Assembly (NCBI GenBank): GCA_002339725.1
Contig: DDKN01000081.1
Span: 1 to 7,646 of the forward strand
Direction of reading: 5' to 3'
Length of the DNA stretch: 7,646 bases
Origin: Thiobacillus sp. UBA2597
Lineage (GTDB): Bacteria > Pseudomonadota > Gammaproteobacteria > Burkholderiales > Thiobacillaceae
This document shows, piece after piece, positions 1 through 5,831 of this stretch. The position numbers were made by a program, and so were the translations under genes. The notes below the pieces were generated by a model. That model had not been told where the DNA came from and ran no database searches. It saw only the letters and a program-made list of their open reading frames with translations. Within the stretch, counting starts at the first letter, position 1; each line of letters starts with the position of its first letter.

Positions 1-1710
1 TTCACGCCCTATCTGGATCAGACCGATCAGATCGTCGCAAGCGTGGTCACGATCGGCCTGAGCGGCGGCAGCATGGCGGCCTTCGGTCACCACCGCGCGT
101 CGCATATCGCCTTCAGTTGGCCGCTGCTGCTGCCCTTGGCGGGATACTGGCTGTGGCAGGACGGTGGCGCAGGCATGGTCATCGGCTTGTCCCTGTTGCT
201 TTATCTGCTGTTGACCACGCGCAGCGTTTCCGGTTTTCAGCAGGGCCTGATCGAGGCGATGGCCGTCCGTTACGACCAGCAGACCAATATCAGGAAGCTC
301 ACCGCCCTGACCCAGCGGCTCGATGTCGCCAACCGTGCCCTGGCCGACAAGAACGCCCTGTTCGGCAGCCTGTTCAACAACAGCCATCAGCTCATGGCCT
401 ATCTCGATCGTCAGTTCAATTTCGTCTTCGTCAACGAGGCCTATGCCGCGGCAGGCAAAAGGCCGGCCAACGAATACATTGGCCTGAATCACTTCGCTCT
501 CTATCCCGACCCCGAGAACGAGCGCCTCTTCCGTCAGGTGGTGGAGACCGGCCGGGCTTATCGGGCCGACGCCAAGCCGTTCGTGCATCCCGACCAGCCC
601 GAGCGCGGCACGACCTACTGGGATGTCGACCTGCTGCCGATCCAGAACGCGGAGGGCCGGGTCGATGGCCTGCTCTTATCGTTGTTCGACGTGACCGAGC
701 ATGTCGTGGCCCTGCGGCAGCTGACTGAGCGCGAGGAGTATCTGGCGGCGGTGCTCGATGCCATGCACGATGGCCTGTGCGTGTCCGACGCGCGGGGCCG
801 TATCGTCGGCGTGAACCCCGCGCTGTGCGCCATGTATGGTTATAGCGAGTCCGAACTGATCGGCCGGGACATCACGGGCCTGATCGGCGGCCATGACCGG
901 GCGCGGCATGCCGGCTATGTCCAGGAGCATGTCGCGCAACATCGTAAAGTGCTGTTCAGGCGGGTGGTGATGGGCCAGGGGGTGCGCAAGGACGGGGCGA
1001 CCTTTCCGGTCGAGGTCTCCCTGACCGAAACGACGGTGGGCGGCAAGCAGTTGTTCGTTGCCCTGATCCGCGATGTCACCGAGCGCCAGACCATGATCGA
1101 CCAGCTGGAACAGGCGCTGGCCGAGCTGCGCCAGGAGAAGGCGAAGGTGCTGGCGGCCAACGAGGAGCTGGCTTTCCTCTCGACGCACGACAGCCTGACC
1201 AACCTGGCCAACCGGCGCCATTTCGACGATTTTTCCGGCCGGCTCTGGCGTCAGGCCCAGCGCCGGCACGAGTGGGTGGCGATCCTGCTGATCGACATCG
1301 ATTACTTCAAGCAATACAACGACCATCTCGGCCATCAGGCCGGCGATGCCTGTCTGACCCGGGTGGCCGAAGTGCTCGGCCGCGAGATCGGCCGCGCCGG
1401 GGATCTGGTGGCCCGCTACGGCGGCGAGGAGTTCATCGTCCTGCTCGGCAACACCGATGTGAACGGCGCCCGGCATATCGCCGAAACCGTGCGCAGCCAA
1501 GTGCAGGCGCTGGCGATCCCGCATCCCGGCTCGAACCATGGTGTGATCACGGTGAGTGTCGGCCTGGCCGCGTGTGTGCCGGGCAAGGGCGCGCGCATCG
1601 AGACGCTGATCGGCCGGGCCGATGCCGCGCTGTATGTGGCGAAGGCAGCTGGGCGGAATCGTCTGGAAATCTCGAATGCCACGTCACCGGGCGGTTGCAC
1701 AGTCGATTAA
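1..1710 (+). CDS. PAS-PAS-GGDEF diguanylate cyclase, membrane-anchored, 5'-truncated by window edge
   Basis: The reading frame is open from base 1 to the TAA at 1708-1710, so the start lies upstream; the GTG at 43 is only an internal codon. 569 residues are visible (numbering from base 1). Residues about 37-55 and 58-74 are two hydrophobic segments, probably the end of a multi-helix membrane sensor. A charged linker (about 80-118) leads into a first PAS domain (about 120-235, ending LFDVTEH) and a second (about 246-361, ending IRDVTER). A coiled coil (about 361-394) precedes the GGDEF domain (about 395-555), which contains HDSLTNLANRR, the metal-binding IDIDYFKQYND and the active-site loop GGEEF (nt 1420-1434). 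The product-inhibition I-site RxxD is present as RAGD, five residues before GGEEF (nt 1393-1404). Family knowledge: such proteins make cyclic di-GMP from two GTP. The motifs look catalytically intact. No EAL domain follows. The PAS ligand cannot be told from sequence. Confidence 0.93.
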   Translation, partial: FTPYLDQTDQIVASVVTIGLSGGSMAAFGHHRASHIAFSWPLLLPLAGYWLWQDGGAGMVIGLSLLLYLLLTTRSVSGFQQGLIEAMAVRYDQQTNIRKLTALTQRLDVANRALADKNALFGSLFNNSHQLMAYLDRQFNFVFVNEAYAAAGKRPANEYIGLNHFALYPDPENERLFRQVVETGRAYRADAKPFVHPDQPERGTTYWDVDLLPIQNAEGRVDGLLLSLFDVTEHVVALRQLTEREEYLAAVLDAMHDGLCVSDARGRIVGVNPALCAMYGYSESELIGRDITGLIGGHDRARHAGYVQEHVAQHRKVLFRRVVMGQGVRKDGATFPVEVSLTETTVGGKQLFVALIRDVTERQTMIDQLEQALAELRQEKAKVLAANEELAFLSTHDSLTNLANRRHFDDFSGRLWRQAQRRHEWVAILLIDIDYFKQYNDHLGHQAGDACLTRVAEVLGREIGRAGDLVARYGGEEFIVLLGNTDVNGARHIAETVRSQVQALAIPHPGSNHGVITVSVGLAACVPGKGARIETLIGRADAALYVAKAAGRNRLEISNATSPGGCTVD

Positions 1711-2360
1711 CGTCCCCGTTTTCTCTCGATTGCCCACACCGCCGCCTCGACCCGCGAGCGCAGGTTGAGCTTTTTCAGCAGGTGTTTGACATGGACCTTG
1801 ACCGTCCCTTCGGCGATATCGAGCTCCCGGGCGATCAGTTTGTTGCTCTTGCCTTCGGCGATGAGGTCGAGGATGCGGCGCTCCTGGTCGGTCAGGCCGG
1901 ACTCATCCAGGTCCTTCGGTCGGCTACTCTCGCGCATGGCATGGGCGAGCAGGCTGGTCAGGCGCTCGGTCAGTGGCAGGCGACCGGCAGCAGCATCCTT
2001 GAGTTTGGCGACCAGTTCCTCCGGCTCCATCTCCTTGAGCAGATAGCCATCGGCCCCGGCCCGCAGGGCGGCGATCAGGTCGGTCGCCTCGTCGGAGACG
2101 GTGAGCATGACCACCCGCGCCTCGCTGTCGGTGGCCTTGATCGCCTTGAGTACCTCGATGCCGTTCATATCCTTCATGTTGAGGTCGAGCAGGATCAGAT
2201 CCGGCCGCAGTTCCTTGGCCAGGCGACAGCCCTCGCGGCCATCCGAGGCTTCACCGATCACGTTGAACTCGGTCGCCGGCTTGATCAGTTGCAGCACGCC
2301 TTTTCGGAACAGGGGGTGGTCGTCGATGATCAGCAGGCGCTGGGGGGCGGAGGCATTCAT
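1707..2360 (-). CDS. narL: Nitrate/nitrite response regulator NarL
   Basis: 217 aa, the usual NarL length. The receiver domain (residues 1-120) has the acidic pair D13-D14, phosphoacceptor D59 in LLDLNMKDMNG, the switch residue T87 and K109 in GYLLKE. After a linker (about 121-153) comes a LuxR-type helix-turn-helix (about 155-210) with GTVKVHVKHLLKKL. K188, V189 and K192 lie where E. coli NarL contacts DNA, and VEAAVWA closes the domain as in the family. Role from family knowledge: when phosphorylated by NarX it binds TACYNMT-type heptamers and activates nar operons in nitrate. The ATG at 2358-2360 overlaps the narX stop as ATGA, which suggests translational coupling; an AGGAT sequence lies about 9-10 nt upstream inside narX. 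Its TAA overlaps the stop of the convergent cyclase gene. The adjacent narX and the nar operon make NarL more likely than a generic NarL/FixJ regulator. Confidence 0.96.
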   Translation of the reverse strand: MNASAPQRLLIIDDHPLFRKGVLQLIKPATEFNVIGEASDGREGCRLAKELRPDLILLDLNMKDMNGIEVLKAIKATDSEARVVMLTVSDEATDLIAALRAGADGYLLKEMEPEELVAKLKDAAAGRLPLTERLTSLLAHAMRESSRPKDLDESGLTDQERRILDLIAEGKSNKLIARELDIAEGTVKVHVKHLLKKLNLRSRVEAAVWAIERKRGR

Positions 2361-4252
2361 TGGCTGGCGATCCTGATGGTGCGCTGGCGCGGGCCGGCAA
2401 GGGGAAAACTGAGCACAACCCGGGTACCGCCGCCAGGGCGTTCCTCGTAGCGGATTTCGCCTTGCAGGGTACGGGCGCGCTCTTCCATGATGGTCATACC
2501 ATAATGATGGACATCGGCCGTCTTGTGAATGCCGACACCGTCATCTTCGATCACTGCCTCCAGCCAGCCGTCCGGCCGGCGCTGCAGGCTGACCTTGGCC
2601 CGGCTGGCATGGGCGTGATTGAGCACGTTTGACAGAGCCTCGCGGATGACGTGGAGGACATGGATCTCCTCATTCGGCGACAGCGTGCAGTCGAGCCGGC
2701 TGGTGTCGAGCTCGATTTCGATGCCGCCGCGGCGGGCGAATTCCGCCACGGTATGGGCGAGCACACTGTGCAGGTCGCCGTCCTCCATTTTCAGCCGGAA
2801 GGTCGACAACAGCTCGCGCAGCTGGCGATAGGCGCCGGACAGGCCGGTGCGCAGTTCGGCCAGCAGCTGCGTCGCCGCGCCATTTTGTTGCGGGTCATTC
2901 AGCGCCGCCTGCAGCAGGCTGACCTGGATCTTCATGTAGGCGAGCGATTGGGCCAGCGAGTCGTGCAGCTCACGGGCGATCACCGCTCGTTCTTCCAGCA
3001 GGGCGAGCCGGCGGCTTTGCTCCACCCGCTGCTCGGCACCGATGGCGACACCGATGTGGCGCGACAGCGCCTCCAGGAGTTGTACCTGCCACGCCTCGGG
3101 GTGCGCGCCTTCGGGCAGGTCGATGATCAGCACCCCATACTGGTGTTCGGTATCCGACAGCGGCAGGGTAAGTAGTTGACGGCCGTCGTCCATGATGCTC
3201 ACCCGCGGCGTGCGGGTGTTGTGACACAGTGCACAGTCGGCCTTGTCGCAGGGGCTGGCGTCACCCGAGACCATGCTCGAGGCGATAGCATAACCCGTGC
3301 GCCCACCTGGTTCTCCCAGACAGACGATGCCGTGACCGAGTCCGAGCACCGTCTCGATATCGCGCAGCACGGCCATGTAGGTCTCACGGCCGGGCGGTGC
3401 GCCGTGCAGGCGGGCGATCGAGTGGTAGAGCAGCTCGAGTGAGCGGTTGCTGCGGGTGAGTTCAGCCGTCTTCTGGGTCACCCGCGACTCCAGGTCCTGG
3501 TAGAGTTTGGACAGATCTTCCGCCATCAGGTTGAACGCCTGGCCCAGGCGGCCGAGCTCGTCTCCCCCGATGTATTCGGTGCGGACGGAAAGATCGCCTT
3601 GGCCGACTCGGGTGGCAAAGCCAAGTAGTTGATGCAGCGGCTTGACCAGGCCGGTGTGGATGAGGTGGATGGTCAGCAGCATCACGAGCACGGTCACCGC
3701 CAGAGCGACGCCGAGCACCATCTGCAAGACCAGAATCTTGGATTCGGTAGCGCGTTCCATCTGCTTGACCAGATGGTTGATGTCGGCGACGAAGGCGTCG
3801 ACATCGGCAAGCATTGCCGCAATTTGTGTCGAGTTCGGTGGGGCGGCATCGGCCATTGTGGCGGCAACGAAATGAGGCCGGATACGCTGGCGCCAGTCGC
3901 TACGTACCCGATGATAGCTGGCGACCAGGTCGACCTCGCCCGGGCCGGGTAGCATCTCGACGATCGGTTTGGACATCAGGGTGGTGTCGAAATCGACGAT
4001 GGCCTCACGCAGGCGTGTGCGGCCGCGGTCCATATCGCCGTCGGCCAGGGCGAGATAGAGGCTGGCCATGCGCCAGCTCTGCATGCGCAGGCTGCCGGCC
4101 AGGTTGATCGCCTCGCTGCTGCCTTGGGTGGAGAGGGCGACCATGCCCGAGACCGACATGCCCAGCACCGCCAGCACGGCAATGGCCGCGATGGCCCCGC
4201 CCAGCCGGGTGACCAGCGATTGTTCGATGTGTCGCCAAGTTGAACTTGCCAA
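2357..4252 (-). CDS. narX: Nitrate/nitrite sensor histidine kinase NarX
   Basis: 631 aa. Membrane segment 1 is at about residues 17-41, followed by the nitrate-binding P-box (about 48-64, AINLAGSLRMQSWRM, nearly identical to the E. coli NarX P-box). A periplasmic helical domain extends to about 171, then membrane segment 2 (about 173-197), HAMP (about 200-252, with GGDELGRLGQAFN), a coiled coil, and a GAF-like central module (about 280-410) with a cysteine cluster at C335, C340 and C343. The HisKA_3 box RELHDSLAQSLAYMK carries the phosphorylated H430. The ATPase has an N box (EALSNVLNHAHAS, 538-550), DDGVGI (570-575) and GGGT (607-610). It senses periplasmic nitrate/nitrite at the inner membrane and phosphorylates NarL. 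The start is the TTG at 4250-4252: an in-frame TGA lies 15 nt before it, AAAAGG sits 7 nt upstream, and the N-terminus then matches family length. The next in-frame Met (residue 32) falls inside the first membrane helix. NarQ is less likely given the adjacent narL. Confidence 0.95.
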   Translation of the reverse strand: MASSTWRHIEQSLVTRLGGAIAAIAVLAVLGMSVSGMVALSTQGSSEAINLAGSLRMQSWRMASLYLALADGDMDRGRTRLREAIVDFDTTLMSKPIVEMLPGPGEVDLVASYHRVRSDWRQRIRPHFVAATMADAAPPNSTQIAAMLADVDAFVADINHLVKQMERATESKILVLQMVLGVALAVTVLVMLLTIHLIHTGLVKPLHQLLGFATRVGQGDLSVRTEYIGGDELGRLGQAFNLMAEDLSKLYQDLESRVTQKTAELTRSNRSLELLYHSIARLHGAPPGRETYMAVLRDIETVLGLGHGIVCLGEPGGRTGYAIASSMVSGDASPCDKADCALCHNTRTPRVSIMDDGRQLLTLPLSDTEHQYGVLIIDLPEGAHPEAWQVQLLEALSRHIGVAIGAEQRVEQSRRLALLEERAVIARELHDSLAQSLAYMKIQVSLLQAALNDPQQNGAATQLLAELRTGLSGAYRQLRELLSTFRLKMEDGDLHSVLAHTVAEFARRGGIEIELDTSRLDCTLSPNEEIHVLHVIREALSNVLNHAHASRAKVSLQRRPDGWLEAVIEDDGVGIHKTADVHHYGMTIMEERARTLQGEIRYEERPGGGTRVVLSFPLAGPRQRTIRIASQ

Positions 4253-4259
4253 GCGAAAA

Positions 4260-4265
4260 CCTTTT
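4260..4265 (-). promoter_or_regulatory. Ribosome binding site deciding the narX TTG start
   Basis: The minus strand reads AAAAGG here, ending 7 nt before the TTG at 4252. No ATG or GTG in the narX frame lies between the upstream in-frame TGA (15 nt before the TTG) and the first membrane helix, so this site supports the rare TTG initiator. Its match to GGAGG is only moderate, which fits low expression of a sensor kinase. Confidence 0.6.
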
Positions 4266-4330
4266 CAGGCACCCGGGCCAGTAGCAACGATGACACGGGT
4301 CCGGGCGAATCGATGGGGATACCACCATTG

Positions 4331-4363
4331 CGCCGAGCGGCCATGCCGGCCGTGCGGCGTTTT
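4331..4363 (+). terminator. Terminator-like hairpin with T tract, oriented toward narK1
   Basis: The left arm CGCCGAGCGGCC (4331-4342) pairs with the right arm GGCCGTGCGGCG (4348-4359) around the loop ATGCC. The stem is 12 positions: five Watson-Crick pairs, one A-G mismatch, one G-U wobble and five more Watson-Crick pairs. TTTTCTC follows at once from 4360. This is the layout of a rho-independent terminator for rightward RNA. On the other strand the wobble becomes an A-C mismatch and no T tract follows, so the plus-strand reading is the stronger one. No gene ends just upstream on this strand, so it may block antisense RNA from narX, act as an attenuator of a long narK1 leader, or instead form a hairpin in the narX leader. 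The structure is seen; the function is inferred. Confidence 0.55.
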
Positions 4364-4404
4364 CTCAATTTTCAATATAACAACCATTTAGGTGGCTACC
4401 ACCA

Positions 4405-4420
4405 TACCTCTTAGGTGGTA
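4405..4420. promoter_or_regulatory. Probable NarL operator, 7-2-7 inverted heptamers
   Basis: TACCTCT, then TA, then GGTGGTA. The first heptamer matches the NarL consensus TACYNMT at all seven positions. The second matches its complement AKNRGTA at six of seven (G for A at the first position). The two-base spacing is the 7-2-7 layout established for NarL/NarP sites in enterics. The centre is about 118 bp upstream of the narK1 ATG and about 160 bp from the narX start, a reasonable place for upstream activation of narK1K2G. Another TACCACC heptamer abuts it at 4397-4403. Confidence 0.6.
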
Positions 4421-4518
4421 ATCGGGTCTGGCGTTGGTCGCCGCACCCCTCTGGAAACCGCGTCGTCACTGGCTAAAACTCGCCCCAGGTAATTTCGATT
4501 TGCGTTGTTTTCCTACCC

Positions 4519-4522
4519 GAGG
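4519..4522 (+). promoter_or_regulatory. narK1 ribosome binding site
   Basis: GAGG lies 8 nt before the ATG at 4531. This spacing supports that start over any internal Met. Confidence 0.6.
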
Positions 4523-4530
4523 CGAACGTC

Positions 4531-5796
4531 ATGACGACACAGACCCAGAAGCAGATATCCGTGCTGGCGATGAGCACCGTCGCCTTCACGGTGTGCTTCG
4601 CGGTCTGGATGATGTTCGCCGTGATCGGCATTCCCATCAAGCAGGAACTCGGCCTGAACGAGACCGAGTTCGGCCTGCTTGCCGCCACCCCGGTGCTTAC
4701 CGGTTCCCTGATCCGCCTGCCGCTGGGCATGTGGACCGACCGATTTGGCGGACGCATCGTCTTCTTCCTGCTCATGCTGTCGACCGTGCTGCCGATCTGG
4801 CTGCTCGCCTATGCCACCGAGCTCTGGCAGTTCCTGGTTGCCGGCCTGTTTGTCGGTGTCGCCGGCGGCTCCTTCTCGGTTGGCATTGCTTATTGCGCGC
4901 GCTGGTTCAGCAAGGCGCGCCAGGGCTTCGCCATGGGTATCTTCGGCGCCGGCAACTCCGGGGCCGCGCTGACCAAGCTGGTCGCGCCGGTCATCGTGGT
5001 CGCCTACGGCTGGCAGATGGTGCCCCAGGTCTATGCCGGGATGATGCTGGTCACCGCCATCCTGTTCTGGCTGTTTACCTACGACGAGCCGGCGCACAAG
5101 GTGGGCGGCCACGTCACCCTGCGCGAGCAGCTCCATGCCCTGCGCGATCCCACGGTGTGGAAATACTGCCAGTACTACTCCATTGTCTTCGGCGGCTATG
5201 TCGCCTTGGCGTTGTGGATGACCAAGTACTACGTCAGCGAGTACGGCTTTGATCTTAAGTCGGCCGCTCTGCTGGCAGCGGCCTTCTCTCTGCCGGGCGG
5301 CGTGCTGCGCGCGGTCGGTGGCTGGATGGCCGACAGGTGGGGCGCCCATCGGGTGACTTGGTGGGTACTCTGGGTGTCCTGGGTCTGTCTGTTCCTCATG
5401 TCCTACCCGCAGACGGCCTTCACCGTGCAGACCGTGACCGGGCCGCGCACCTACCACATCGCCCTGTCACCCGAAGTGTTCACTGCCCTGCTGTTCACCG
5501 TTGGCGTCGCCTTCGCCTTTGGCAAGGCCTCGGTGTTCAAGTACATCTCCGACGAATACCCACACAACATCGGCGTCATCTCCGGCATCGTCGGCCTGAT
5601 CGGCGGTCTTGGTGGTTTCCTGTTGCCGGTCATCTTCGGTGCCCTGGTCGACCTCACCGGCATCCGTTCCTCCGCCTTCATGCTCATGTACGGCGTGGTT
5701 TGGGTGTCCCTGATCTGGATGTACACCACCGAGGTGCGCAAGCTCGACCACCTGGTCAAGCGCCGGCCACCGGCCGCGAACGATTCCCTCGAATGA
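4531..5796 (+). CDS. narK1: Nitrate transporter NarK1 (MFS, proton-linked nitrate importer type)
   Basis: 421 aa, an MFS protein of the nitrate/nitrite porter family with about 12 hydrophobic segments and a short N-terminus. TM2 carries R62 in GSLIRLPLGMWTDRFGGR, corresponding to the substrate-binding Arg89 of E. coli NarK. R260 in GGVLRAVGGWMADRWG corresponds to Arg305. The first nitrate-signature region is about residues 108-145 (glycine-rich, with CARWFSKARQGFAMG and GAGNSG). The second is about 331-365 (GKASVFKYISDEYPHNIG, then a GLIGGLGGF run). Family knowledge: NarK1-type proteins act as H+/nitrate symporters in the inner membrane and bring in nitrate before nitrite has accumulated. It is the first gene after the NarL-site region and is followed 35 bp later by narK2, so the two probably share a transcript. 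Its TGA stop lies within an ATGA whose ATG is in the narK2 frame. The subtype is assigned from length and divergence from the NarK2-like neighbour, so symport is inferred. Confidence 0.92.
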   Translation: MTTQTQKQISVLAMSTVAFTVCFAVWMMFAVIGIPIKQELGLNETEFGLLAATPVLTGSLIRLPLGMWTDRFGGRIVFFLLMLSTVLPIWLLAYATELWQFLVAGLFVGVAGGSFSVGIAYCARWFSKARQGFAMGIFGAGNSGAALTKLVAPVIVVAYGWQMVPQVYAGMMLVTAILFWLFTYDEPAHKVGGHVTLREQLHALRDPTVWKYCQYYSIVFGGYVALALWMTKYYVSEYGFDLKSAALLAAAFSLPGGVLRAVGGWMADRWGAHRVTWWVLWVSWVCLFLMSYPQTAFTVQTVTGPRTYHIALSPEVFTALLFTVGVAFAFGKASVFKYISDEYPHNIGVISGIVGLIGGLGGFLLPVIFGALVDLTGIRSSAFMLMYGVVWVSLIWMYTTEVRKLDHLVKRRPPAANDSLE

Positions 5797-5820
5797 ACCG
5801 CCCATCTCAACCATTGCAAC

Positions 5821-5824
5821 GGAG
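5821..5824 (+). promoter_or_regulatory. narK2 ribosome binding site
   Basis: GGAG lies 7 nt before the ATG at 5832. It favours this start over the in-frame ATG at 5793, which overlaps the narK1 stop but has no purine-rich sequence at a useful distance. Confidence 0.65.
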
Positions 5825-5831
5825 CAAGATC

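Larger units (their letters stand above)
4320..4420. repeat. TACCACC heptamer repeats in the divergent promoter region
   Basis: TACCACCAT occurs at 4320-4328 and again at 4397-4405, a 9-bp direct repeat. The reverse complement of its core, GGTGGTA, lies at 4414-4420, so TACCACC at 4397-4403 forms a perfect 7-bp inverted repeat with a 10-bp spacer. TTAGGTGG also recurs at 4388-4395 and 4411-4418, 23 bp apart. Each TACCACC fits TACYNMT at six of seven positions. They may be secondary NarL contacts. Confidence 0.5.
4253..4530. promoter_or_regulatory. Divergent narX / narK1 intergenic regulatory region
   Basis: This 278-bp stretch separates the divergent starts of narX and narK1 and has no convincing ORF. 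It must hold promoters for both narXL and narK1K2G. From left to right I see the narX leader with AAAAGG (4260-4265), one TACCACCAT (4320-4328), a strong GC hairpin with a T tract (4331-4363), and an AT-rich island (about 4360-4390). The island contains TATAAC (4376-4381, + strand) and TATATT on the minus strand, either of which could be a -10. Next come a second TACCACCAT (4397-4405) and a NarL-type inverted heptamer pair (4405-4420). A second AT-rich patch (4474-4500) with TAATTT precedes narK1. No good -35 box accompanies any -10 candidate, as is common for activator-dependent promoters. I could not find a clear FNR/Dnr box. Promoter positions are inferences. Confidence 0.75.

Noticed and set aside
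43..45. GTG at 43 as the start of the cyclase gene
   Set aside because: The frame is open back to base 1, there is no good ribosome binding site before it, and a start here would cut into a membrane-associated region.
676..1539. Minus-strand open frame of 287 codons antisense to the cyclase gene
   Set aside because: It is a shadow of the GGDEF/PAS reading frame, with low-complexity composition and no family resemblance.
1708..1735. Small AACG/CGTT hairpin followed by T and C residues after the cyclase stop
   Set aside because: The stem is only 4 bp with a weak T tract, too weak to call a terminator.
1272..2450. Long plus-strand open frame across the end of the cyclase and antisense to narL
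   Set aside because: It overlaps two well-supported genes, shows no recognisable domain and is typical of the spurious frames of GC-rich DNA.
4310..4323. Possible FNR box TCGAT-GGGG-ATACC
   Set aside because: The first half-site is 4 of 5 but the second only 2 of 5, so it is not better than chance in this region.
4470..4483. Possible sigma-54 promoter (TGG then GC about 10 bp later) before narK1
   Set aside because: The GG-to-GC spacing is one base short of the required -24/-12 layout and the flanking consensus is absent.
4513..5457. Minus-strand open frame of 314 codons antisense to narK1
   Set aside because: It is rich in His, Gly, Asp and Gln as expected for the antisense of a transporter gene, with no domain.
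5337..5831. Upstream extension of the narK2 frame toward a 724-residue protein
   Set aside because: This part overlaps narK1 out of frame, is Arg/His-rich, and resembles no NarK N-terminus. The conserved protein starts at 5832.
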